A stretch of 64,000 nt of DNA from Algibacter amylolyticus (GTDB lineage Bacteria > Bacteroidota > Bacteroidia > Flavobacteriales > Flavobacteriaceae), in contig NZ_JACHGE010000010.1 in assembly GCF_014202225.1 (NCBI RefSeq), positions 140,327-204,326 on the forward strand, read 5' to 3'. Both the position numbers and the translations under genes were made by a program. The notes under the pieces were generated by a model. That model did not search any database and was not told where the DNA came from. It was given only the letters and a program-made list of their open reading frames with translations. Every line of letters starts with the position of its first letter. Within the stretch, counting starts at the first letter, position 1. Positions 45,461 to 53,380 of this stretch are shown piece after piece.

Positions 45461-46645
45461 ATGCAATTACTATCTGATAGAATTTTAAACATGGCAACGT
45501 CTGCTACTTTAGCAATGGCAGCCAAAGCAAGAGAACTTAGAGGCGAAGGAAAAGATATTATTGGTTTAAGTTTAGGAGAACCTGACTTTAACACTCCCGA
45601 TTTTATTAAAGACGCTGCTATACAAGCTATTAATGATAACTACAACTCGTACACTCCAGTTGATGGTTACGGCGAATTAAAAGATGCTATTATTACTAAG
45701 TTTAAGCGCGATAACAATTTAACGTACACACCCGCTCAAATTGTAGTTTCAACTGGAGCAAAACAATGTTTAGCAAATATTGCCGGCGTTATGCTTAATG
45801 AAGGCGACGAAGTACTTTTACCTTGTCCATACTGGGTTAGTTATGCAGATATTGTAAAGCTTTACGATGGTGTACCTGTAGAGGTAAAAACATCTATAGA
45901 TACAGATTTTAAAATGACTGCTAGTCAACTTGAAGCAGCTATTACACCAAAAACAAAAATGATTTGGTTAAGCTCTCCTTGTAACCCAAGTGGATCTGTT
46001 TATACTAAAGCTGAATTAAGAGCATTAGCAGACGTACTTGTAAAGCACCCAAATATTTATGTGGTTTCAGATGAGATTTATGAACATATTAACTATGGTG
46101 AAGGTCATGCAAGTATGGCTGGATTTGAAGATATGTACAACAATACTATTACAGTAAACGGTGTTTCTAAAGCATTTGCAATGACTGGATGGCGTATAGG
46201 TTACATTGGTGGTCCAGAAAAAATTGCAAGAGCTTGTAACAAATTGCAAGGACAAATGACAAGTGGTGCTAACTGTATTGCTCAACGTGCAGTAATTACA
46301 GCTTTAAACGAGCCGCCTTCTCGTGTACAATACATGATAGACGAGTTTAAAGAGCGTCGCGATTTAATATTAGGATTAGTAAACGATATTGAAGGCTTTA
46401 AAGCTAACACACCAGATGGTGCGTTTTACATTTTCCCAGATGTTACTCACTTTTTCGGAAAAACATTACGTGGTAAGAAAATAAACAATGCTACCGATTT
46501 TTCTTTATACCTATTAGAAGAAGCCCTTGTTGCAACCGTAACTGGTGCAGCTTTTGGAAATCCAGATTGTATTAGAATTTCGTATGCCGCTTCGCAAGAA
46601 CAAATTATCGAAGCCATTAAACGTATTAAAGAGGTTGTAAGCTAG
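45461..46645 (+). CDS. PLP-dependent aminotransferase (aspartate aminotransferase-like, class I)
   Basis: A 394-residue fold-type I aminotransferase. The PLP lysine is Lys237 in 'NGVSKAFAMTGWRIGY'. 'SLGEPDFNTPDFI' (near 39-51), 'STGAKQCLANI', 'SSPCNPSGSVYT' and 'VVSDEIYEH' are all class I signatures of the subgroup Ib aspartate/prephenate aminotransferases. It most likely moves the amino group between aspartate and 2-oxoglutarate. It is probably co-transcribed with or follows the desaturase by chance, as no pathway link is evident. A strong terminator follows. Confidence 0.93.
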   Translation: MQLLSDRILNMATSATLAMAAKARELRGEGKDIIGLSLGEPDFNTPDFIKDAAIQAINDNYNSYTPVDGYGELKDAIITKFKRDNNLTYTPAQIVVSTGAKQCLANIAGVMLNEGDEVLLPCPYWVSYADIVKLYDGVPVEVKTSIDTDFKMTASQLEAAITPKTKMIWLSSPCNPSGSVYTKAELRALADVLVKHPNIYVVSDEIYEHINYGEGHASMAGFEDMYNNTITVNGVSKAFAMTGWRIGYIGGPEKIARACNKLQGQMTSGANCIAQRAVITALNEPPSRVQYMIDEFKERRDLILGLVNDIEGFKANTPDGAFYIFPDVTHFFGKTLRGKKINNATDFSLYLLEEALVATVTGAAFGNPDCIRISYAASQEQIIEAIKRIKEVVS

Positions 46646-46672
46646 TCATACCTCTTTTAAATATTTAATTCA

Positions 46673-46711
46673 GACCTGTTAAGTTTTAAAAAACTGACAG
46701 GTCTTTTTTTT
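46673..46711 (+). terminator. Terminator after the aminotransferase gene
   Basis: GACCTGT pairs with ACAGGTC around a 17-base AT-rich loop, followed by eight T. Confidence 0.85.
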
Positions 46712-46737
46712 GGATAATACGTTAACATAAAGTTTTT

Positions 46738-46874
46738 GGGCGCCTGCCTGCCGGCAGGCAGGTTACCACACCCTTCGTCTATACTCAGGACAAGCTGTCA
46801 GGCTTTCCGCTACAAGTCCTCGCTTCCGGATAAAAAATCTGTCGCTGTGGGCTTTCCACTGCAATCCCTAACGC
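46738..46874 (+). repeat. Dispersed intergenic repeat, copy 3, split by a palindrome
   Basis: Begins GGGCG, then a 20-bp palindrome, then TTACC as in the other copies. It contains CAGGCTTTCCGCTACAAGTCC and GTGGGCTTTCCACTGCAAT (in its right half) and ends CCCTAACGC. It lies between convergent genes. Confidence 0.88.
46743..46762. repeat. Perfect 20-bp palindrome inside repeat copy 3
   Basis: CCTGCCTGCCGGCAGGCAGG is its own reverse complement. It sits exactly between the GGGCG and TTACC that are adjacent in copies 2 and 5, so it looks inserted. Its GC content (80%) is far from the local average. Confidence 0.9.
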
Positions 46875-46960
46875 GAAATACCTCACCAATTTTAAAAATC
46901 GGTGAGGTATTTTAATTTAACAATTACCTGTTTCTAATATTTGATAACAAATTACTTTTC

Positions 46961-47227
46961 TCATTGTAACAAAAACCAAAATAAGGGGACGATAACAAAA
47001 AGCAATAGTAAAAACACAACTAAGTATTTAATTCTTGCTTCTCTATGTTCTTTTTTAAGTCTTTGCTTAATTTCAATTAATTGCTCTGGTGTAGCTTGTG
47101 GAAACTCTTTTAGTTCAATATTAGCATAACTACCTCCTAAAGCGCCTTTCTCTCTTCGTTTTGATGTAAGACTCCTATTATTCTTTAATGAAGTAATTGC
47201 CGCCATTGCAGATCCTTCTCCTCCCAT
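46961..47227 (-). CDS. Small one-TM protein, paralogue A
   Basis: An 88-residue protein with a basic cytoplasmic N-terminal half ('LKNNRSLTSKRREKGALGG'), a conserved 'PQATPEQLIEIKQRLKKEHR' segment (about 43-62) and one C-terminal membrane helix ('LVVFLLLLFVIVPLFWFLL'). It is related to the gene just upstream (47240-47506) by the 'TPEQLxxI' block and overall plan. I know of similar small proteins in Flavobacteriaceae but no function. A C-terminal anchor with the rest in the cytoplasm suggests a membrane-tethered adaptor. Confidence 0.8.
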   Translation of the reverse strand: MGGEGSAMAAITSLKNNRSLTSKRREKGALGGSYANIELKEFPQATPEQLIEIKQRLKKEHREARIKYLVVFLLLLFVIVPLFWFLLQ

Positions 47228-47239
47228 AATTTCTAAGTT

Positions 47240-47506
47240 TTATACTATTATATATACTATCGCTGAGACTAAAAGAGGTGTTAATAGTAGTGTAAGCGTA
47301 AATTCTTTTAATACAGTATTTCTATTATCTTGTTGAGTCCTTAATCTTATGTTCTCTAATTGCTCTGGAGTTGATTCTGGCAAATTTAACCGCGGACTTT
47401 TTGACCAATCGAAACCTCCCAAAGTTTTTCTAAACCTTCTGCTTTTATCAAGCATGATAGATTTATTGCTTTTAATTGTGGATTGAAACGATTCACCGAA
47501 AGGCAT
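47240..47506 (-). CDS. Small one-TM protein, paralogue B
   Basis: An 88-residue protein with the same plan as its neighbour: 'SNKSIMLDKSRRFRKTLGG' in the basic part, 'LPESTPEQLENIRLRTQQDNR' (41-61) in the middle, and one C-terminal membrane helix ('FTLTLLLTPLLVSAIVYII'). It is 12 bp upstream of paralogue A, so the two are surely co-transcribed and arose by tandem duplication. The function is unknown. A dispersed repeat lies upstream. Confidence 0.8.
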   Translation of the reverse strand: MPFGESFQSTIKSNKSIMLDKSRRFRKTLGGFDWSKSPRLNLPESTPEQLENIRLRTQQDNRNTVLKEFTLTLLLTPLLVSAIVYIIV

Positions 47507-47672
47507 AATAGATTTTTTTTGATATAATCTTACCTATTAATAACAAGATTATCATTTCTTATATGTAGCATTTTTCTATAAAATGTTACAGTGTTTTGAA
47601 AGATTTATTATTAAAAGCCCTTAGAAAAAAAGTAGGATATAGCAGAAATAAATATAAATAGCAGACAAACCC

Positions 47673-47758
47673 GCGTTAGCGATTGCAACGGAAAGCCCAC
47701 AGCGACCTTTTTGGAGCGAGGACTTGTAGAGTAAAGCGCGACCCTCGTGGTAACGCCC
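47673..47758 (-). repeat. Dispersed intergenic repeat, copy 4 (inverted)
   Basis: Reads GCGTTAGCGATTGCAACGG, AAAGCCCACAGCGACC, GAGCGAGGACTTGTAGAG and GGTAACGCCC from left to right, that is, copy 1-type sequence in reverse. It lies between the ends of the small-protein pair and trkH. Confidence 0.87.
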
Positions 47759-47778
47759 ATATAACTAAAGACAAAATA

Positions 47779-49272
47779 TTATCTATTACGCCAGAAAAAA
47801 GGTGTAAGTAAAATAAGAACCGTAAACAGCTCTAAACGCCCAATAAGCATTAAAAAGGATGCCCACCACTTACCTAATGCTGGTAATGCGGCATAATTAT
47901 TTACGGGTCCGAAATCGCCTAATGCAGGACCTACATTTCCTAAGGTTGAGGCCGCTAGACCCACGGAAGATTTAAAGTCGATTCCCATCATAGAGAACAC
48001 CAACGCCCCAATAATAAACGACAACATATACAGGATAAAAAACCCTAAAATATTGAAAACGATATCGCCAGAAATAGCACGTTTATTATAACGCACCGGA
48101 ATAATAGCACTTGGGTGCAGTGTACGCTTAAACTCTAAAAAACCGTTTTTAATAAGTATTAAATGACGTACTACTTTTACACCTCCAGAGGTACTTCCGG
48201 CAGAACCTCCTAGGAACATGAGTCCGAAAAAGAATACCACTAAAAAGGGTGTCCATAAGGTATAATCGGCCGTTACAAAACCGGTTGTTGTTATTACAGA
48301 TATGACTTGAAACAGCGCGTGCCTAAATGCACTTTCTGCACGCCCCCAAACCATTGGATGCGCTATACTAGATTGCGATATATCTGCCCTGAAATAAATT
48401 ATAACTGCTGCTATTATTGTAAAAATGGCCACAAACTTAAAGTAGAGTTTAAACTCCTCGTCTTGGATGGCTTTTTGCACTTTGCCTTTAAATGCAAAGT
48501 AACTAAGTACAAAGTTTGTACCTGCTAAAAACATAAAAAGGATAATAATGTATTGAATAACAGGATCTCCATTCCAGTAGGCAACACTAGCATTTTTAGT
48601 AGAAAACCCTCCTGTAGATAGTGTACACAAGGCATGATTTATAGCATCGAAAAAGGACATGCCGGCAAGCTTTAACAATAAGGTTTCTGCTGCTGTATAG
48701 CCAAAATAAATAAGCCATAATCGTTTGGCAGTATCCGTAATTCTGGGATGCAATTTATCTGCACTTGGTCCTGGTGCTTCGGCTGCAAAAAGCTGCATAC
48801 CTCCAATACCTAAAAGTGGCAATATGGCAATGGCTAAAACGATAATTCCCATACCACCAATCCAATGCGTCATACTACGCCAAAACAACACCCCTTTAGG
48901 CACCGCTTCAATATCATTTAAAATAGAAGCGCCTGTCGTTGTAAAACCTGACATAGTCTCGAAAAAGGCATCTGTAAAACTTGGAATACTTTCTGTAAAA
49001 ATGTAGGGTAATGCACCAGATAAAGACATTATAATCCACCCGAAACTAACTACTATATACCCTTCGCGTTTATTCATTTCTTTACTATGATCTCTAGTAA
49101 AAAACATGGTAATAACACCACTAATTAAAGTAGCTAAACCTGAAAGAAATAATTGAAACGTAACACCATCCTTATAAATTAAACTTACTAATGCCGACAG
49201 TAACATGAAGCCACCATTAAATAGCAAGAGTAATCCCAAAAAATGGAAAATGATTTTATAATTAAGTTTCAT
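47779..49272 (-). CDS. trkH: TrkH family potassium uptake protein
   Basis: A 497-residue integral membrane channel subunit for K+ uptake, with about ten helices and four P-loop repeats. 'TTTGASI' (loop 1), 'STGGFST', 'TTTGFVTADY' and 'STLGNVGPALG' (loop 4) are visible selectivity segments. 'FLGGSAGSTSGGVKVVRHLI' precedes the last helices, as in other TrkH proteins. It acts with the cytoplasmic regulator TrkA, encoded just upstream. I chose ATG 49272; GTG 49284, only 5 bp from the trkA stop, is an alternative adding four residues. Confidence 0.95.
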   Translation of the reverse strand: MKLNYKIIFHFLGLLLLFNGGFMLLSALVSLIYKDGVTFQLFLSGLATLISGVITMFFTRDHSKEMNKREGYIVVSFGWIIMSLSGALPYIFTESIPSFTDAFFETMSGFTTTGASILNDIEAVPKGVLFWRSMTHWIGGMGIIVLAIAILPLLGIGGMQLFAAEAPGPSADKLHPRITDTAKRLWLIYFGYTAAETLLLKLAGMSFFDAINHALCTLSTGGFSTKNASVAYWNGDPVIQYIIILFMFLAGTNFVLSYFAFKGKVQKAIQDEEFKLYFKFVAIFTIIAAVIIYFRADISQSSIAHPMVWGRAESAFRHALFQVISVITTTGFVTADYTLWTPFLVVFFFGLMFLGGSAGSTSGGVKVVRHLILIKNGFLEFKRTLHPSAIIPVRYNKRAISGDIVFNILGFFILYMLSFIIGALVFSMMGIDFKSSVGLAASTLGNVGPALGDFGPVNNYAALPALGKWWASFLMLIGRLELFTVLILLTPFFWRNR

Positions 49273-49288
49273 GGACTTTCTCACTATT

Positions 49289-50638
49289 TTAACGGAATAA
49301 TTTTTCGACTCCTTTAATAGATTGTAATAAACTACAAACTACCACTCTATCGCCTTCTTGAATTTTAAAATCACCTAAAGCAATTTCACCTTTTCCGTTT
49401 CTAACCACACCGCCAATAATTGCAGAACGTGGGAAATCGATTTTTTTAATATACTTATTACAAATGGCCGAAGAAGCTTTAACCTCAAATTCTAATAATT
49501 CGGCATTCATATTACTAAGCTTCGTCATGGCAACCACTTGCCCTTTTCGTATATACCTAAATATATTATTGGCAGCTAAAAGCTTTTTATTTATTAATGT
49601 TTCTATACCCACCGAATGAGACAACTCGAAATAATCCATATTCTCTACAAGCGCCACCGTTTTCTTTACACCTTTAGATTTAGCCACTAAACAAGACATA
49701 ATATTGGTTTCAGAATTAGCACCTACGGCAATAAAAGCATCCATACCGCTAATATTTTCTTCGTCTAATAAATCTACATTTCTACCATCACTTTGTATTA
49801 CTAAAACATTAGGCAAATCGTCTGCAATATCAAAAGCACGTTCTTTATTAGCTTCTAAAAGCTTTACGTTAAATCCTTTATTACTTAAATCTCTAGCTGT
49901 TTTATAACCAATTTTACTACCGCCCAAAATCATAACGTCTTTTATCTCGTTATTAGCTTTACCGGTTAGTTTACAAAGCTCTTCGCCTCCTCCTTCCGAA
50001 GTAATAAACACAACATTATCGCCTCTTTTAAACTTGGTATCTCCTCTAGGGATAATGGTGTATTGCGTACCAAAACGTTGTAAGGCTATAGGAACAAAAT
50101 GGATTTCTGGAAATATCTTAGCTGCTTCTTTAACCGTTTTACCCACAAAAGCTGCAGATCTTGATAAGTTTAAACCTATCATAGTTAATGCCCCACCTTC
50201 AAATTCGTAACTATCATTAAAAGACGATTGTTTTAAAGACAACTCAATTTCGGCAGCAGCCAACGATTCAGGAGAAATTAACTCATCAATACCAAATTTG
50301 GTAAAACCAACCTCATCTTTATGATGTATAAACTCGGTATTAGTAATTCGCGCAATAGTTTTTGCTGCCCCTAATTGTTTTGCTAAAACACAAATAGTAA
50401 TATTAGTAGTTTCGCTTGCAGTAACAGCTATAAAAAGCTCGCAGTTTTCTACACGCGCTTCTTTTAAGATAGCTATTGAGGTGGAATCGCCTCGAATAAC
50501 TTTAATATCTAAATGCGTATCGGCGTAGGCTAAACTTTCTTTGTCGGTATCAATTAAAGTAATCTCTTGAGACTCGTAAGACAATAATTTTGCTAAATGA
50601 AACCCAACTTCACCAGCACCAGCAATAATTATTTTCAC
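49289..50638 (-). CDS. trkA: Trk system potassium transporter regulatory subunit TrkA
   Basis: A 449-residue cytoplasmic protein with two RCK_N Rossmann domains and two RCK_C domains in tandem. The first nucleotide motif is 'IIAGAGEVGFHLAKLL' (about 3-18), the second 'VMILGGSKIGYKTARDL' (about 230-246). Further on come 'DSTSIAILKEA' and 'RGDTKFKRGDNVVFIT' in the RCK_C part. It gates TrkH in response to NAD(H) and ATP. It is the first gene of the trkA-trkH operon. Confidence 0.95.
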   Translation of the reverse strand: MKIIIAGAGEVGFHLAKLLSYESQEITLIDTDKESLAYADTHLDIKVIRGDSTSIAILKEARVENCELFIAVTASETTNITICVLAKQLGAAKTIARITNTEFIHHKDEVGFTKFGIDELISPESLAAAEIELSLKQSSFNDSYEFEGGALTMIGLNLSRSAAFVGKTVKEAAKIFPEIHFVPIALQRFGTQYTIIPRGDTKFKRGDNVVFITSEGGGEELCKLTGKANNEIKDVMILGGSKIGYKTARDLSNKGFNVKLLEANKERAFDIADDLPNVLVIQSDGRNVDLLDEENISGMDAFIAVGANSETNIMSCLVAKSKGVKKTVALVENMDYFELSHSVGIETLINKKLLAANNIFRYIRKGQVVAMTKLSNMNAELLEFEVKASSAICNKYIKKIDFPRSAIIGGVVRNGKGEIALGDFKIQEGDRVVVCSLLQSIKGVEKLFR

Positions 50639-50741
50639 TCGTTTAATTTTTTATAATGGTATGATTACAAATAAAAAACTGAAGCCTATGTGATATACTA
50701 TAGTGCTTAATTTATTTTTTCTTATTCATAAAAAAGTACCA

Positions 50742-50749
50742 CAAATATA
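50742..50749 (-). promoter_or_regulatory. -7 box upstream of trkA
   Basis: TATATTTG on the minus strand, giving a leader of about 100 bases before trkA. Confidence 0.4.
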
Positions 50750-50929
50750 CTATAAAATAGAACTTCGATCATAAAGGGGCATTAATTTAATTATTTATAA
50801 TCCTGTTATGTTTAACTTTTCTAATAGTTTATCTTTCCCTCTAGTGTTTCTATTTTATATTTTTGCTTCGGATAACCTAAACAATTTATTTTGACTTAAT
50901 TTGATATATTAAAGTAAAAATAAATTATG

Positions 50930-50937
50930 TAGGTTTG
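50930..50937 (+). promoter_or_regulatory. -7 box upstream of menG
   Basis: TAGGTTTG fits TAnnTTTG, 18 bp before the TTG start. A TTG triplet lies about 26 bp further upstream. Confidence 0.45.
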
Positions 50938-50955
50938 CATCAAAATTTTTAAGAT

Positions 50956-51681
50956 TTGACAAAAGTAAAGCCATACAAGGACAGCGACTTAGGTAAAAAA
51001 GAACAGGTAACAAAAATGTTTGATACCATATCGGGAGATTACGATGGGTTAAATCGTGTAATTTCTTTCGGCATTGATATTAAGTGGCGAAAAAAGGTCG
51101 TTAAAATAGTTAAAGAAGCTAACCCAGATTCTATTTTAGATATCGCTACAGGAACAGGAGATTTAGCTATAAACCTTGCCGAAACCAATGCAACTAGAAT
51201 TGTAGGTTTCGATATTAGTAGTGGCATGCTTGAAATAGGAAAGCAAAAAGTAACTAAAAAAGGTTTAGACTCTAAAATAGAAATGATTTTAGGAGATTCT
51301 GAAAATATGCCTTTTGATGATAATTCTTTTGATGCTATAACGGTTGCTTTTGGTGTTAGAAACTTTGAATCCTTAGAAAATGGTTTAAAAGAAATTTACA
51401 GAGTACTTAAACCCAATGGTACTTTTGTTATTTTAGAAACCTCTATGCCAACAAAAACACCGTATAAACAAGGTTATAATTTTTATACAAAAAACATACT
51501 ACCTTTAATAGGAAAAGCATTTTCTAAAGACAGAAGTGCTTATAAATATTTATGCGAATCGGCATCTGTTTTTCCTTTTGGAGAAGCATTAAACAATATT
51601 TTACGTAATATTGGGTTTATAAATGTTGAAGATTTTCCACAAACTTTAGGTGTGGCAACAATTTATAAATCATCGAAGTAA
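50956..51681 (+). CDS. menG: Demethylmenaquinone methyltransferase (UbiE/MenG)
   Basis: A 241-residue SAM-dependent enzyme for the last step of menaquinone synthesis. The family motifs are '[21 protein letters not shown]' (spread over 18-39), SAM motif '[16 protein letters not shown]' (about 62-77), '[24 protein letters not shown]' (over 112-136) and 'RVLKPNG'. The start is TTG at 50956, directly followed by '[17 protein letters not shown]', which matches flavobacterial homologues. No earlier or better start exists. porT follows 4 bp later. Menaquinone is the expected substrate of the Nqr complex in this window. Confidence 0.94.
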   Translation: MTKVKPYKDSDLGKKEQVTKMFDTISGDYDGLNRVISFGIDIKWRKKVVKIVKEANPDSILDIATGTGDLAINLAETNATRIVGFDISSGMLEIGKQKVTKKGLDSKIEMILGDSENMPFDDNSFDAITVAFGVRNFESLENGLKEIYRVLKPNGTFVILETSMPTKTPYKQGYNFYTKNILPLIGKAFSKDRSAYKYLCESASVFPFGEALNNILRNIGFINVEDFPQTLGVATIYKSSK

Positions 51682-51685
51682 TTAT

Positions 51686-52417
51686 ATGAAATACCTTTTT
51701 GCATTAATATCATTTCTATTTATCGTTGAAACCTCTAACGCTCAACTTTTTAAAAAAGAAAAAGTTAGTTACGATGCCAACCAAGGTCGAGGATCTACAG
51801 ATAACAACCTACTACGTTGGGGCTATTTTTTAGGTATTAATAGCTACGATTTTAATTTTGATTACAAGAACGATTTAAGAGATATTTATGTAAAAAAGAG
51901 TCCCGGTTTTAGTGTGGGCTTAATAGGAAACCTGAGAATTAACGAGTTTATAGATATCCGTTTAGAACCAGGTTTATTAATTACAACACGAGAGCTTTAT
52001 TACAGTCCGGAGTGGTTTCAAGGTGAACCAGATGTTAAAGATTCCGATTTTATTAGAGAAGTAAAATCAACCTATATACACCTTCCGCTTTTACTAAAAC
52101 TATCTACAAAACGCATTAACAACTTTAAACCTTTTATTGTTGGTGGTTTTTCTACTGCGCTAAACTTATCTAGTAACGAGGATAACCCAGAGGACAATAA
52201 AAACGGACAATTTAGAACTACTAAAAGCTCATTGTTTTACGAACTAGGTTTCGGTATAGACTTCTATTTGTATAATTTTAAATTCACACCGTCTATACGT
52301 GGTCTTTTTGGAATTAATGACGAACTAGTAAGAGACGAAGATCCTAACAGCCCGTGGACCTCTAATGTTGCAAATATGCAAACGCGAGGTGTTTTTGTTA
52401 ATTTCACTTTTCAATAA
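51686..52417 (+). CDS. porT: PorT family outer membrane beta-barrel protein
   Basis: A 243-residue outer membrane protein with signal peptide (MKYLFALISFLFIVETSNA) and an eight-stranded-barrel pattern ending in Phe ('VFVNFTFQ'). 'RWGYFLGINSYDFNFDYK', 'GFSVGLIGNLRINEFIDIRLEPGLL' (in two halves about 72-96) and 'TYIHLPLLLKLSTKRINNFKPFI' identify it as PorT, a protein needed for T9SS secretion in Porphyromonas and for gliding-related secretion in Flavobacterium. It follows menG by 4 bp, an arrangement I know from other Flavobacteriaceae. ATG 51686 starts the signal peptide. Confidence 0.9.
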   Translation: MKYLFALISFLFIVETSNAQLFKKEKVSYDANQGRGSTDNNLLRWGYFLGINSYDFNFDYKNDLRDIYVKKSPGFSVGLIGNLRINEFIDIRLEPGLLITTRELYYSPEWFQGEPDVKDSDFIREVKSTYIHLPLLLKLSTKRINNFKPFIVGGFSTALNLSSNEDNPEDNKNGQFRTTKSSLFYELGFGIDFYLYNFKFTPSIRGLFGINDELVRDEDPNSPWTSNVANMQTRGVFVNFTFQ

Positions 52418-52487
52418 AAAGCTTGTTATAAACTTTATATACCGCTAAGTTAATTGCAAACTGCTATTTAAGACTGTGTACTTTTTT

Positions 52488-53207
52488 TTAGCCTCTTCTA
52501 AACTCGCTCAATAAAATTGCAGTTGCTGTTGCTACATTTAAACTTTCTGTGGCCTGCAATTCACCAAATCTAGGAATGGATATTTTTTCGGTAATAACCG
52601 CTTCTACTTCTTTGGATACGCCATTGGCTTCATTACCCATTAATAATATTCCGTTTTTAGGCAATGCACTTTTATAAACATTTTCACCTTCCATAAAAGC
52701 ACCGTAAACAGGTAAATTACTCCCTTTTAAAAACGGAACCAAGTCTATATAATTTACATTAACACGTGTTATAGAACCCATAGTAGCCTGTACAACCTTG
52801 GGGTTAAAACGATCTACAGTTTCTTTACTACAAACTAATTCTGTAACTCCAAACCAATCACACAATCTAATAATAGTGCCTAAATTTCCTGGATCTCTAA
52901 TGGCATCGAGTACCACAATTAAACCAGTCGTATCAATAGGCTTTGGCTCTGGCATTTTAAATACGGCCAATGCTGTATTTGGCGTGGTTAAAAAACTAAT
53001 GCGTTTTAATTCTTGATTGGACACAATAACTTCCTCTTTGGCATCAAAATTGAAAGTCCTTGTAGTATATAATTTGTAAAGCTCTAAATGAGATTGTAAC
53101 AGTTCGGTTATTGTTTTAACACCTTCAACAACAAAAAAACCATGTTGTTGTCTATATTTTTTTTGCTTTAAACTCGTTATTAATTTTATTTGACTTTTAG
53201 AAAGCAT
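52488..53207 (-). CDS. SpoU/TrmH family RNA 2'-O-methyltransferase
   Basis: A 239-residue RNA ribose methyltransferase with the SPOUT trefoil-knot fold. The N-terminal substrate-binding domain has 'LKQKKYRQQHGFFVVEGVKTI'-type residues (12-32). The catalytic domain has motif 1 'DAIRDPGNLGTIIRLCDWFG', motif 2 'LLMGNEANGVS' and motif 3 'IPRFGELQATESLNVATATAI' (C-terminal). Methylation of 23S rRNA is likely (RlmB-like), but the target base is not evident. It is convergent with porT and divergent from the BamA-like gene. Confidence 0.93.
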   Translation of the reverse strand: MLSKSQIKLITSLKQKKYRQQHGFFVVEGVKTITELLQSHLELYKLYTTRTFNFDAKEEVIVSNQELKRISFLTTPNTALAVFKMPEPKPIDTTGLIVVLDAIRDPGNLGTIIRLCDWFGVTELVCSKETVDRFNPKVVQATMGSITRVNVNYIDLVPFLKGSNLPVYGAFMEGENVYKSALPKNGILLMGNEANGVSKEVEAVITEKISIPRFGELQATESLNVATATAILLSEFRRG

Positions 53208-53301
53208 GCAAGTATTATAATTTTTTTATAAAGAAAAGAAATTATTGACAAGATACATCAACAGACTACTTATTTAAATATTTTTTAAGATTAAAATAAT
53301 G

Positions 53302-53309
53302 TATTTTTG
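53302..53309 (+). promoter_or_regulatory. -7 box upstream of the BamA/TamA-like gene
   Basis: TATTTTTG (TAnnTTTG), 71 bp before the TTG start at 53381. Confidence 0.4.
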
Positions 53310-53380
53310 ATGCTTGAACTAAGTTAGTTTATTGAATCTAATCGTTTTAACATATCACTTTTAATTTAATTATTACGCAT

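Larger units (their letters stand above)
50639..50955. other. 317-bp divergent intergenic region trkA / menG
   Basis: AT-rich. It holds the candidate promoters for both genes (listed separately). No RNA or ORF is seen. Confidence 0.5.
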
